64,000 bases of DNA from Salmonella enterica subsp. enterica serovar Typhimurium str. LT2 (GTDB lineage Bacteria > Pseudomonadota > Gammaproteobacteria > Enterobacterales > Enterobacteriaceae). Shown here piece after piece: positions 10,092 through 17,866 of this stretch (the stretch's first letter is position 1; every line of letters starts with the position of its first letter). Where the stretch lies: contig NC_003197.2 in the NCBI RefSeq assembly GCF_000006945.2, forward strand, positions 1-64,000, read 5' to 3'. The notes beneath the pieces are model-generated. The model worked only from the letters and a program-made list of their open reading frames with translations, was not told the origin of the DNA and searched no databases. A program made the position numbers and the translations under genes.

Positions 10092-10805
10092 TCACGCCTG
10101 AACGGCTGCCATCATTCGTCGCAGGCAGGCTATTTGCAAGACCGCCGGAATAGTCACGCGATACGCGCTGCCGCTCATCGCTTTGACGCCGTTTAACGCC
10201 GCGCCGACCGGGCCGCCAAGACCTGCGCCGCGCAGCAATCCGTGGCCCAGGATGCTCATTGCGGCATGGGTACGCAAAATGCGGGTAAGCTGGGTGGAAA
10301 GCAGGTGGGAGACCCCTTTTGCCAGACTGCGATCTTTCATGAGCAGCGGCAGCAGTTCTTCCAGTTCAGAAACTTTGGCGTCTACGGCTTGCAGAAATTC
10401 CTGCTTATGCGCCGCGTCCATCTTCTGCCAGGTATGACGTAAAAAATGCTCCAGCAGTTGCTGTTCTATTTCAAACGTCGACATGCTTTTATCTGCTTTG
10501 AGTTTTAGCCGTTTTGCGACATCCAGCAGAATCGCGCGGTACTGTTTTCCGTGTCCGCGCAATTTGTTGGCGATACTGTCGCCGCCGTAATGCTGAAACT
10601 CGCCGGCAATGAGCTGCCAGTTACGGCGGTGTTGCTCCGGGTGACCTTCCATCGCTTTGAACAGCTCGTTATGGCTAAGAACGCTCGACAAGCGAGCTTT
10701 GCCCTTTTCGTTATGCGTCAGCAAACGGGCGAAATCGGCGAGTTGTTCTTCGCTACAATGCTGAAGAAAGTCTAAATCCTCGTCGTGTAAATAGGTGACG
10801 TTCAT
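10092..10805 (-). CDS. yaaW: Conserved YaaW protein (UPF0174 family)
   Basis: This 237-residue protein is recognised as YaaW from its position between satP and yaaI and from its sequence. The function is unknown. The N-terminal half is charged and helical. The C-terminal part (about residues 175-237) is richer in Gly/Ala and hydrophobic residues (LGHGLLRGAGLGGPVGAALNG), reminiscent of a membrane-associating tail. In E. coli a disputed gene, htgA, was called on the opposite strand here, but the opposite strand in this window shows only short overlapping frames. Confidence 0.85.
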   Translation of the reverse strand: MNVTYLHDEDLDFLQHCSEEQLADFARLLTHNEKGKARLSSVLSHNELFKAMEGHPEQHRRNWQLIAGEFQHYGGDSIANKLRGHGKQYRAILLDVAKRLKLKADKSMSTFEIEQQLLEHFLRHTWQKMDAAHKQEFLQAVDAKVSELEELLPLLMKDRSLAKGVSHLLSTQLTRILRTHAAMSILGHGLLRGAGLGGPVGAALNGVKAMSGSAYRVTIPAVLQIACLRRMMAAVQA

Positions 10806-10840
10806 TTTCAGTCTGGCTTTTGGAATAGAAATAACAGCGA

Positions 10841-11245
10841 TTAATCGTCGCCAATGACTTTAAGTCTCGCCATATCGGAAGAATTTACCGTATGGCCTGA
10901 GAAGGTAATCTTTGATACGCAGCGTTTGTTGTCGTTATCGCTATTAATATTGATCCAGCCTGTTGTCTGGCCCTCTTTGATTGAGGAAGGGACGTTCAGG
11001 CTTTGGCTGGCGCTACGCGCAGTTTTAAAATAGACGGATGCGCCGCTAAGTTCGATGTCGCCGTGATCCGCCGTGAGTTGAATGCGCTTCACGATGCGGC
11101 AGACGGGAATTTTCAGCGTGAGATCGTTCGTTTCATTTCTGGGCATGGCAATAACACCCAGTATTTTATGGTCGTTCGCGTGCGCGACGCTACTTAACGC
11201 CAGGCCGAAAAGCAGGCCGACGGAAATCGTTAACACAGATCGCAT
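10841..11245 (-). CDS. yaaI: Periplasmic UPF0412 protein YaaI
   Basis: This 134-residue protein has an N-terminal signal peptide (MRSVLTISVGLLFGLALSS, cleavage near VAHA-ND around residue 24). The mature part contains two cysteines (in VCRIV and RCVSK) that could form a disulfide. It belongs to the YaaI family of unknown function and lies just upstream of yaaW on the same strand (35-base gap). An in-frame ATG eight codons upstream is less likely because it would put a basic extension before a complete signal peptide. Confidence 0.85.
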   Translation of the reverse strand: MRSVLTISVGLLFGLALSSVAHANDHKILGVIAMPRNETNDLTLKIPVCRIVKRIQLTADHGDIELSGASVYFKTARSASQSLNVPSSIKEGQTTGWININSDNDNKRCVSKITFSGHTVNSSDMARLKVIGDD

Positions 11246-11592
11246 GGAATTTCTCTTTGACGGGTTCAATAAGCAATACCGTCTATCATACTCTGCTCAT
11301 GGCAACGATTCAGTTTTGTAATCTTTTCTTTTTATTACAATTTTTCTGTGAATGGTATTCGTTATTTAATTTATTTCATGAATATTTATCTGTCTGGTTT
11401 TCCATCGTGCCCTCTCGTCACTAAAAAATTTTTTCATCTCCCCCTTGATGACGTGGGTTACGACCCCATCTTGTAGTCAACCGCAGTGGTGAGTCTGAAA
11501 AAAAACGATTCAGGGTAGTTGAAACCGCACGTTTCGCCCTTATTACAGATTCACAACCACATGATGACCGAATTTTTAGTGGAGACGTTTAG
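11246..11592. other. dnaK upstream spacer
   Basis: This 347-base divergent spacer separates yaaI and dnaK. It is AT-rich near yaaI and holds the heat-shock promoter at 11442-11471. No other gene is seen. Confidence 0.7.
11442..11471 (+). promoter_or_regulatory. Sigma-32 heat-shock promoter of dnaKJ
   Basis: A CCCTTGATG -35 element (11442-11450) and a CCCCATCT -10 element (11464-11471), separated by 13 bases, match the RpoH promoter form. They correspond to the recalled dnaK P1 of E. coli, about 120 bases before the start codon. Confidence 0.9.
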
Positions 11593-13509
11593 ATGGGTAA
11601 AATTATTGGTATCGACCTGGGTACTACCAACTCTTGTGTAGCGATTATGGATGGAACGCAGGCACGCGTGCTGGAGAACGCCGAGGGCGATCGCACTACG
11701 CCTTCTATCATTGCTTATACCCAGGATGGTGAAACTCTGGTTGGTCAGCCGGCTAAACGTCAGGCAGTGACAAACCCGCAAAACACCCTGTTTGCGATTA
11801 AACGCCTGATTGGCCGCCGCTTCCAGGACGAAGAAGTTCAACGTGACGTTTCTATCATGCCGTACAAAATCATCGGCGCCGACAACGGCGACGCATGGCT
11901 TGATGTGAAAGGTCAGAAAATGGCGCCGCCGCAGATTTCTGCCGAAGTGCTGAAGAAAATGAAGAAAACGGCTGAAGATTATCTGGGCGAACCGGTAACT
12001 GAAGCGGTTATCACCGTACCGGCTTACTTTAACGATGCGCAGCGTCAGGCAACCAAAGATGCTGGTCGTATCGCGGGGCTGGAAGTTAAACGTATCATCA
12101 ACGAACCGACTGCCGCAGCGCTGGCTTACGGTCTGGATAAAGAAGTCGGCAACCGTACTATCGCGGTTTACGACCTCGGTGGTGGTACTTTCGATATCTC
12201 TATTATCGAAATCGACGAAGTTGATGGCGAAAAAACCTTTGAAGTTCTGGCAACCAACGGTGATACCCACCTGGGTGGTGAAGACTTCGATACCCGCCTG
12301 ATCAACTACCTCGTTGACGAGTTTAAGAAAGATCAGGGCATTGACCTGCGTAACGATCCGCTGGCCATGCAGCGCCTGAAAGAAGCCGCAGAAAAAGCCA
12401 AAATCGAGCTGTCTTCTGCGCAGCAGACCGACGTGAACCTGCCGTACATTACCGCAGATGCCACCGGTCCGAAACACATGAACATCAAAGTGACTCGTGC
12501 GAAACTGGAAAGCCTGGTTGAAGATCTGGTGAACCGTTCTATCGAGCCGCTGAAAGTCGCACTGCAGGACGCTGGCCTGTCCGTGTCTGATATCAACGAC
12601 GTGATCCTCGTTGGCGGTCAGACCCGTATGCCAATGGTGCAGAAAAAAGTGGCTGAGTTCTTTGGTAAAGAGCCGCGTAAAGACGTTAACCCGGACGAAG
12701 CTGTGGCTATCGGCGCAGCGGTACAGGGCGGCGTGTTGACCGGTGATGTGAAAGACGTACTGCTGCTGGACGTTACCCCGCTGTCTCTGGGTATCGAAAC
12801 GATGGGTGGCGTGATGACTCCGCTTATCACCAAAAACACCACCATCCCGACCAAGCACAGCCAGGTGTTCTCTACTGCGGAAGACAACCAGTCTGCGGTA
12901 ACCATCCATGTGCTGCAGGGTGAGCGTAAGCGTGCGTCTGATAACAAATCTCTGGGTCAGTTCAACCTGGATGGCATCAACCCGGCGCCGCGCGGTATGC
13001 CGCAGATCGAAGTCACCTTCGATATCGATGCTGACGGTATCCTGCACGTCTCCGCGAAAGATAAAAATAGCGGTAAAGAGCAGAAGATCACTATCAAGGC
13101 GTCTTCTGGTCTGAACGAGGAAGAAATTCAGAAAATGGTTCGCGATGCAGAAGCGAACGCTGAATCCGACCGTAAGTTCGAAGAGCTGGTTCAGACCCGT
13201 AACCAGGGCGACCATCTGCTGCACAGCACCCGTAAGCAGGTTGAAGAAGCAGGCGATAAACTGCCGGCTGATGACAAAACCGCTATCGAGTCTGCCCTGA
13301 ACGCGCTGGAAACTGCCCTGAAAGGCGAAGATAAAGCCGCTATCGAAGCGAAAATGCAGGAACTGGCGCAGGTTTCCCAGAAACTGATGGAAATCGCTCA
13401 GCAGCAACATGCGCAGCAGCAGGCTGGCTCCGCTGACGCTTCTGCAAACAACGCGAAAGATGACGACGTTGTCGACGCTGAGTTTGAAGAAGTAAAAGAT
13501 AAAAAATAA
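11593..13509 (+). CDS. dnaK: Hsp70 chaperone DnaK
   Basis: This 638-residue ATP-dependent chaperone works with DnaJ and GrpE in protein folding and in control of sigma-32. The N-terminal actin-like ATPase begins [12 protein letters not shown] (residues 6-17). Further ATPase motifs are [10 protein letters not shown] near 193 and VGGQTRMP near 341. The conserved interdomain linker [13 protein letters not shown] is near 388, then the substrate-binding domain. The C-terminus is the acidic tail [16 protein letters not shown]. Codon use is strongly biased, as expected for an abundant protein. It forms an operon with dnaJ, 85 bases downstream. Confidence 0.99.
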
Positions 13510-13594
13510 TCGCCCTTTGAACGGGTAATTACTGGCACGGGCGAAGAGGTTTCCTCTCCGCCCGTGTATGCATGTTAAGGGCAGATAAAAAGAG
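13510..13594 (+). ncRNA. dnaK-dnaJ intergenic hairpin, possible tpke11-like RNA
   Basis: The gap contains a 14-bp near-perfect stem (13536-13549 with 13553-13566) and a 3-base loop, without a T tract, so it is not an ordinary terminator. From memory, E. coli lists a small RNA, tpke11, in exactly this gap. The structure may instead be an mRNA processing or stabilising element that sets dnaK over dnaJ expression. Confidence 0.4.
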
Positions 13595-14734
13595 ATGGCG
13601 AAAAGAGATTACTACGAGATTTTAGGCGTTTCCAAAACAGCGGAAGAGCGTGAAATCAAAAAGGCGTATAAGCGCCTGGCCATGAAATATCATCCGGACC
13701 GCAATCAGGGTGATAAAGAGGCCGAAGCTAAGTTTAAAGAGATTAAAGAAGCCTACGAAGTGCTGACCGATGCGCAAAAACGCGCAGCCTACGATCAGTA
13801 TGGTCACGCCGCGTTTGAACAAGGCGGTATGGGCGGCGGATTTGGCGGCGGCTTTAATGGCGGCGCTGATTTCAGTGATATCTTTGGTGACGTTTTTGGC
13901 GATATCTTTGGCGGCGGGCGTGGTCGCCAACGTGCGGCGCGTGGGGCTGATTTGCGTTATAACATGGATCTCACCCTGGAAGAAGCGGTGCGTGGCGTGA
14001 CCAAAGAGATCCGTATTCCGACGCTGGAGGAGTGCGACGTTTGCCACGGCAGCGGCGCGAAAGCTGGCACGCAACCGCAAACCTGTCCGACCTGTCATGG
14101 TTCTGGTCAGGTACAGATGCGCCAGGGATTCTTTGCTGTACAGCAGACCTGCCCACACTGTCAGGGACGCGGTACGCTGATCAAAGATCCGTGCCATAAA
14201 TGTCACGGTCATGGGCGTGTTGAAAAGAGTAAAACTCTGTCCGTTAAAATCCCGGCGGGCGTGGATACCGGCGATCGTATTCGTCTGGCAGGCGAGGGCG
14301 AAGCGGGCGAGCATGGCGCACCGGCAGGCGACTTGTACGTTCAGGTCCAGGTGAAACAACACCCTATTTTCGAGCGTGAAGGCAATAATCTTTATTGCGA
14401 AGTGCCGATCAACTTTGCGATGGCGGCGCTCGGCGGTGAAATTGAAGTGCCGACGTTAGATGGTCGCGTGATGCTGAAAGTACCGAGCGAAACACAAACG
14501 GGCAAGCTGTTCCGTATGCGCGGCAAAGGCGTGAAGTCCGTACGCGGTGGCGCGCAGGGCGATTTGCTGTGCCGTGTGGTAGTTGAAACGCCGGTCGGTC
14601 TGAGCGAAAAACAGAAGCAATTGCTAAAAGATCTTCAGGAAAGTTTTGGCGGCCCGACGGGAGAGAAAAACAGCCCGCGTTCAAAAAGCTTCTTTGACGG
14701 CGTGAAAAAATTCTTTGACGATTTGACTCGCTAA
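13595..14734 (+). CDS. dnaJ: Hsp40 co-chaperone DnaJ
   Basis: This 379-residue protein stimulates DnaK ATPase and delivers substrates. The J domain carries HPD at about residues 33-35. A Gly/Phe-rich segment (about 75-110) is followed by four CxxCxGxG zinc-binding repeats (about 144-205) and the C-terminal peptide-binding domains. All eight zinc cysteines are visible. It is the second gene of the heat-shock operon and is followed by a terminator. Confidence 0.99.
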
Positions 14735-14758
14735 TCTTTTCCCGTTGTATTTTTCTTC

Positions 14759-14786
14759 AGCCCGGGTGTATATCCGGGCTTTTTTC
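14759..14786 (+). terminator. dnaKJ operon terminator
   Basis: AGCCCGG pairs with CCGGGCT across a short loop and is directly followed by six T. This is a textbook rho-independent terminator 25 bases after dnaJ. Confidence 0.92.
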
Positions 14787-15013
14787 TGCCTGTACGCGCC
14801 CAGGCTTCTGTTAAACGCATCGTATCCTCTCATTTGTTGATATTTTGTTTTTACTGATAAACAAATTGATGTTAATCAGCAGTTTTGTATACGCTTATTC
14901 TTTAAAAAAACGTGATGTGATGACATTAATGATTGCTTTTTTAGATGCTGTGAATTGATTTATCTTGAGTATTATCTATATTGCTTTTTTTAGTTTCCGG
15001 AGGCAGACAGCGA

Positions 15014-15961
15014 ATGGGATCGAAAGGTGCCAACAAGAGCTTTGATTATAATTTAATCAAAATTCTTGACGCTGTTATTTTGTCAGGAAATGCGGCTATG
15101 GCGGCAAAAAAGTTAGGCATTACACCGGCTGCCGTTTCTCTGGCGTTAAAGCGCCTGCAGAGTTATTACCCGGAGGAACTGTTTAGCAGAGGGAAAGGCG
15201 GGCTCATCCCCACAGCTAAGGCTGTCGACATTCACCAAAATTTCAGTCAGGTGATGAAACTGGTGGATGATACATTTCTCTGTAATAGCAAAAAAGATGA
15301 AGCGTTCCAGATAACGTTATTAGGCAGTGATATTGTTGAAAGCTATTATCTTTCTCAGCTCTATAACAGCGATATATTTGACCGTATTTTGATAAATCAT
15401 TTCTCCGTAAGAAATATGAGTCGGGAGCATATCAGCGAACTTCTGTTTACTGCGCAAGGCGATCTGTTGATTAGTGCCGAACCTTTGCTGGAGTCCGGCA
15501 TAGAGAATCAAATCATTGATAGTTTTAAATCATTTGTTTGTATCTGCAGCAGTAAACACATGCTGAGTACCCTCTCACAACTGTCGCTACATCATTTTTA
15601 TTCTTCGCGTCATGCGTTATATCAGCCGGGGATGGGGGCTTCAGTGATATATCATGATAGCGAATTATTTAAGGATGATCTTTACTATACTGGCAGGCGT
15701 ATTGTCGGCTATCGCAGTGATTCGCTTAACGGTTTGATGAGCATGATCGAACGAACCTCATTGATTGCATTGATTCCTTTGAAATTAGCGCTTTTTTATA
15801 AAAATCATCGTAAATATGACATTAAATTTATTCAGCCTCCGCCCGAACTGGCTTTGAAGTCAGTTCAGGTCTATGCATCCTGGAATAAAAATAGTAGAAA
15901 TATATCGACGATTAATGAGATGGTAAGTATGTTACAAACACTTTCCTCCTTCCGTCGCTAA
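15014..15961 (+). CDS. LysR-family regulator of the chitinase locus
   Basis: This 315-residue protein has an N-terminal LysR winged helix (DYNLIKILDAVILSGNAAMA and onward, about residues 9-70) and a C-terminal ligand-binding region. The ATG at 15014 was chosen because CCGGAGG lies 10 bases upstream; an in-frame TTG at 14981 precedes that site. It is clearly paralogous to the LysR protein at 33364-34368 (shared DYNLIK, TPAA[VI]S, EELF). It lies 126 bases before a holin-like gene on the same strand. By analogy with the LysR regulator ChiR of Serratia chitinase genes, it may control the holin, muramidase and chitinase; that role is inference. Confidence 0.85.
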   Translation: MGSKGANKSFDYNLIKILDAVILSGNAAMAAKKLGITPAAVSLALKRLQSYYPEELFSRGKGGLIPTAKAVDIHQNFSQVMKLVDDTFLCNSKKDEAFQITLLGSDIVESYYLSQLYNSDIFDRILINHFSVRNMSREHISELLFTAQGDLLISAEPLLESGIENQIIDSFKSFVCICSSKHMLSTLSQLSLHHFYSSRHALYQPGMGASVIYHDSELFKDDLYYTGRRIVGYRSDSLNGLMSMIERTSLIALIPLKLALFYKNHRKYDIKFIQPPPELALKSVQVYASWNKNSRNISTINEMVSMLQTLSSFRR

Positions 15962-16087
15962 TACACCTCATTTTTACGCTTTGATTTAATATGGTTTTAA
16001 ATGATGTGCTTTGATTTTTACCCTCCTGACAGGGCGCTTACACTCCTTGTGTTAATTATTCATTTATAATGATTTCGGAGTGTTAAA

Positions 16088-16432
16088 ATGTCTATTCCCA
16101 ACCATGTGTCGACAACGGAAGTTGTGCTATTGGAGCTAGAGATCTTACTCACTATTATTTCGATTGGCGCGTGGGGAGGCTTTGTCAGCTATCTTTTACG
16201 CAAAGATAAGACAGAATATAATAGTTCTCATGAAAGTATTAAATATTGCTTAACGCAGATCGTGATTTCCTGCTTCACCAGTTTCTTGTTAAGCGCGATT
16301 GCGATCGAAAAAGAATGCAGTTTCAACATTGTTCTGTTGGCGGCAGGCTTAGGCGGTGTTTTCGCGAGTCCGATCTTAAAGATTCTTGGGCGGCGGATTA
16401 AAAAAATTATCGAAGGTAATAATTCAGATTAA
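16088..16432 (+). CDS. Holin-like small membrane protein
   Basis: This 114-residue protein has three hydrophobic segments: about residues 13-35 (LELEILLTIISIGAWGGFVS), 50-70 and 77-100. It ends in a basic tail (LGRRIKKIIEG). Size, topology and the GGFVSYLLRK turn are those of phage-type holins (LydA-like). Holins form inner-membrane lesions that let peptidoglycan hydrolases or cargo cross. It faces a GH108 muramidase on the other strand, 60 bases away, and a chitinase lies beyond, which fits a type 10 secretion cassette. No other phage genes are nearby, so it is not part of a prophage. Confidence 0.75.
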   Translation: MSIPNHVSTTEVVLLELEILLTIISIGAWGGFVSYLLRKDKTEYNSSHESIKYCLTQIVISCFTSFLLSAIAIEKECSFNIVLLAAGLGGVFASPILKILGRRIKKIIEGNNSD

Positions 16433-16450
16433 TTATCATTTGCAGTATCA

Positions 16451-16470
16451 GGCTCATCCGTGAGCCTTTT
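16451..16470 (+). terminator. Terminator after the holin gene
   Basis: GGCTCA-TCCG-TGAGCC is followed by TTTT. It lies in the 60-base gap between convergent genes. Confidence 0.75.
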
Positions 16471-16492
16471 ACGCGTCTTTTTTCAGCCTGGT

Positions 16493-17026
16493 CTAGGTCA
16501 CTCTATTCTTGATCCAGCCATAAATAAATTGTTCGTTATTGTGGTTTTTCTCAGCAACGTTTAAGTAGTACGTGCCCTGACTGCAATTGAGGGCTTTCAC
16601 CAAAACGGCTTCCCCTTCCTGGCCTCGCCAGGCCAAATAATGTTCGAGAGCGGCAAGCGTCCGCGGGCCAATATTGCCATCCACATGAATATCCGGGTAG
16701 CGTTTACCTTCGTGATTAAAGACGTTCAACCAGCGTTGCAGCCACGCGCTGGGGTGGTAAGCGCCTATGTTGACTGCCGCATCGCACAGCTCGAAGGAGA
16801 CTGGCCACGATAGCGTCGAGATGACGTCAAAACCTGGTTTTATCCAGTAATCCTCTTCGAGAATCGCGTAGGCTTCAGCGTGGGTCAGATCCCGCATATC
16901 GCCAGCATAGCCATGCGCTCGCGCCGTGGCTTCGGTAATGCCCCAATGGGTGGCGCCGCCTTTATCTTTAGGGTTAAATACGTAACCGCCTTCAAGCGCA
17001 ATAATTCCATCTATAATTGGATTCAT
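16493..17026 (-). CDS. GH108 muramidase, TtsA-like
   Basis: This 177-residue peptidoglycan hydrolase belongs to the glycoside hydrolase 108 family, which includes phage-derived lysozymes and TtsA of typhoid toxin export. The catalytic glutamate is E12 in the motif ALEGGYV, followed by the family motif GGATHWGIT. A C-terminal peptidoglycan-binding-like region contains DGNIGPRTLAAL. There is no signal peptide, so it needs a holin or similar route to reach the wall; a holin-like gene lies opposite. A strong Shine-Dalgarno (GGAAAGGGAAG) precedes the start, and the winged-helix gene ends 16 bases upstream, indicating a two-gene operon divergent from the chitinase. A role in chitinase release is inferred from context. 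Confidence 0.85.
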   Translation of the reverse strand: MNPIIDGIIALEGGYVFNPKDKGGATHWGITEATARAHGYAGDMRDLTHAEAYAILEEDYWIKPGFDVISTLSWPVSFELCDAAVNIGAYHPSAWLQRWLNVFNHEGKRYPDIHVDGNIGPRTLAALEHYLAWRGQEGEAVLVKALNCSQGTYYLNVAEKNHNNEQFIYGWIKNRVT

Positions 17027-17042
17027 CTTCCCTTTCCTTCGC

Positions 17043-17486
17043 TTAGTGAATATGCAGATACATGAGAGAACCTAACGTTACTGAAAATACGGTCGTCAGG
17101 GCGGCGATGGTTTGCCGTACAATCTGTTTTTTTCTTCCCTTTGTTTCGCTATCCGTCGCGATAATGGTGATATCACTATTAACTTTGAGGCCTTGTCTTG
17201 GAATGGTAATAAAAAGATCGTTAATACCAAGCGCTTTAAGGTCACGTCTGATTAAATAGAGAATCTGCGTTAGATTTGCATCATTAACATAATGGCTTCG
17301 ACTTCCCCATAACGCAGTGGTTATTTTTTGTCGCTCGATAATCTCCAGATGAGCATTCTCGATGATGAAACTGAGACATTTGGCTCTCATCGCAGTCATT
17401 TTAATAACCTGTGAATTTGAGACCGTCCTCAGTTCATATTTACCTTCATTGTAAATGCAATTGCTATTAATGATATAAGTTTTCAT
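17043..17486 (-). CDS. ToxR/CadC-like membrane-anchored winged-helix regulator
   Basis: This 147-residue protein has an OmpR/ToxR-type winged helix over about residues 15-105 (typical ALWG, DANLTQILYLIRRDL, IPRQG) and one C-terminal hydrophobic segment (about 123-145). That is a tail-anchored layout with almost no periplasmic part. It is the first gene of an operon with the muramidase and is transcribed away from the chitinase. Two paralogues occur at 32545-32994 and 34376-34816. It probably regulates the chitinase locus; a nearly perfect long palindrome upstream (17622-17646) is a candidate operator. It lacks a periplasmic sensor domain, so any signal must be sensed by the membrane segment or a partner. 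Confidence 0.8.
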   Translation of the reverse strand: MKTYIINSNCIYNEGKYELRTVSNSQVIKMTAMRAKCLSFIIENAHLEIIERQKITTALWGSRSHYVNDANLTQILYLIRRDLKALGINDLFITIPRQGLKVNSDITIIATDSETKGRKKQIVRQTIAALTTVFSVTLGSLMYLHIH

Positions 17487-17866
17487 AACGTCTTCCTTTA
17501 GAAATGTACATCCTGGTTGTCTGTGGTGACTATATTGTATGAGAAATGTCTTAATCCAATAAATGTCACTGGTTTTATTGTATTGTCATTGTCTATAGCG
17601 AGTGTAATCACATTATTTCATTGTAATTAAATGATATTTAATTACATGATAAATGATATTTACTATGTTCTCACCAGAACGGAGTAAGCGGGCGCTGAGA
17701 GGTGTTGTTTTCTCTTCGTTAGACGGTGTTGTTAACCTCATTTTTATGATTTTTATATCATCTAAAAAGATGATGTTTTGTGATTAGCTATTTTTTATGC
17801 CTGTAACGATTATGGACCCCGCAGAACGAGCTGCGACAATTTTGAAACGTAAAAGGAAATTTGAAA
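17487..17866. promoter_or_regulatory. Divergent regulatory region, winged-helix operon / chitinase
   Basis: This 380-base AT-rich spacer separates two divergent transcription units. Its main feature is the 25-base palindrome at 17622-17646. No coding sequence is evident. Its composition and length suggest a silenced, regulated promoter region. Confidence 0.6.
17622..17646. repeat. 25-base palindrome, candidate operator
   Basis: Arms TGTAATTAAAT (17622-17632) and ATTTAATTACA (17636-17646) are perfect reverse complements around GAT. The site lies 136 bases upstream of the winged-helix gene and 221 bases upstream of the chitinase. Confidence 0.6.

Noticed and set aside
10183..10775. htgA-like gene on the strand opposite yaaW
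   Set aside because: Only short, overlapping frames are present on this strand, none matching a gene of expected length. yaaW itself is well supported.
11551..13410. A 619-codon open frame antisense to dnaK
   Set aside because: It is a mirror of the strongly biased codon use in dnaK. It has no ribosome site and no recognisable protein features.
16088..17026. Prophage remnant suggested by holin and lysozyme genes
   Set aside because: No integrase, capsid, tail or attachment sites are nearby, and regulators and a chitinase flank the pair. A secretion cassette explains it better.
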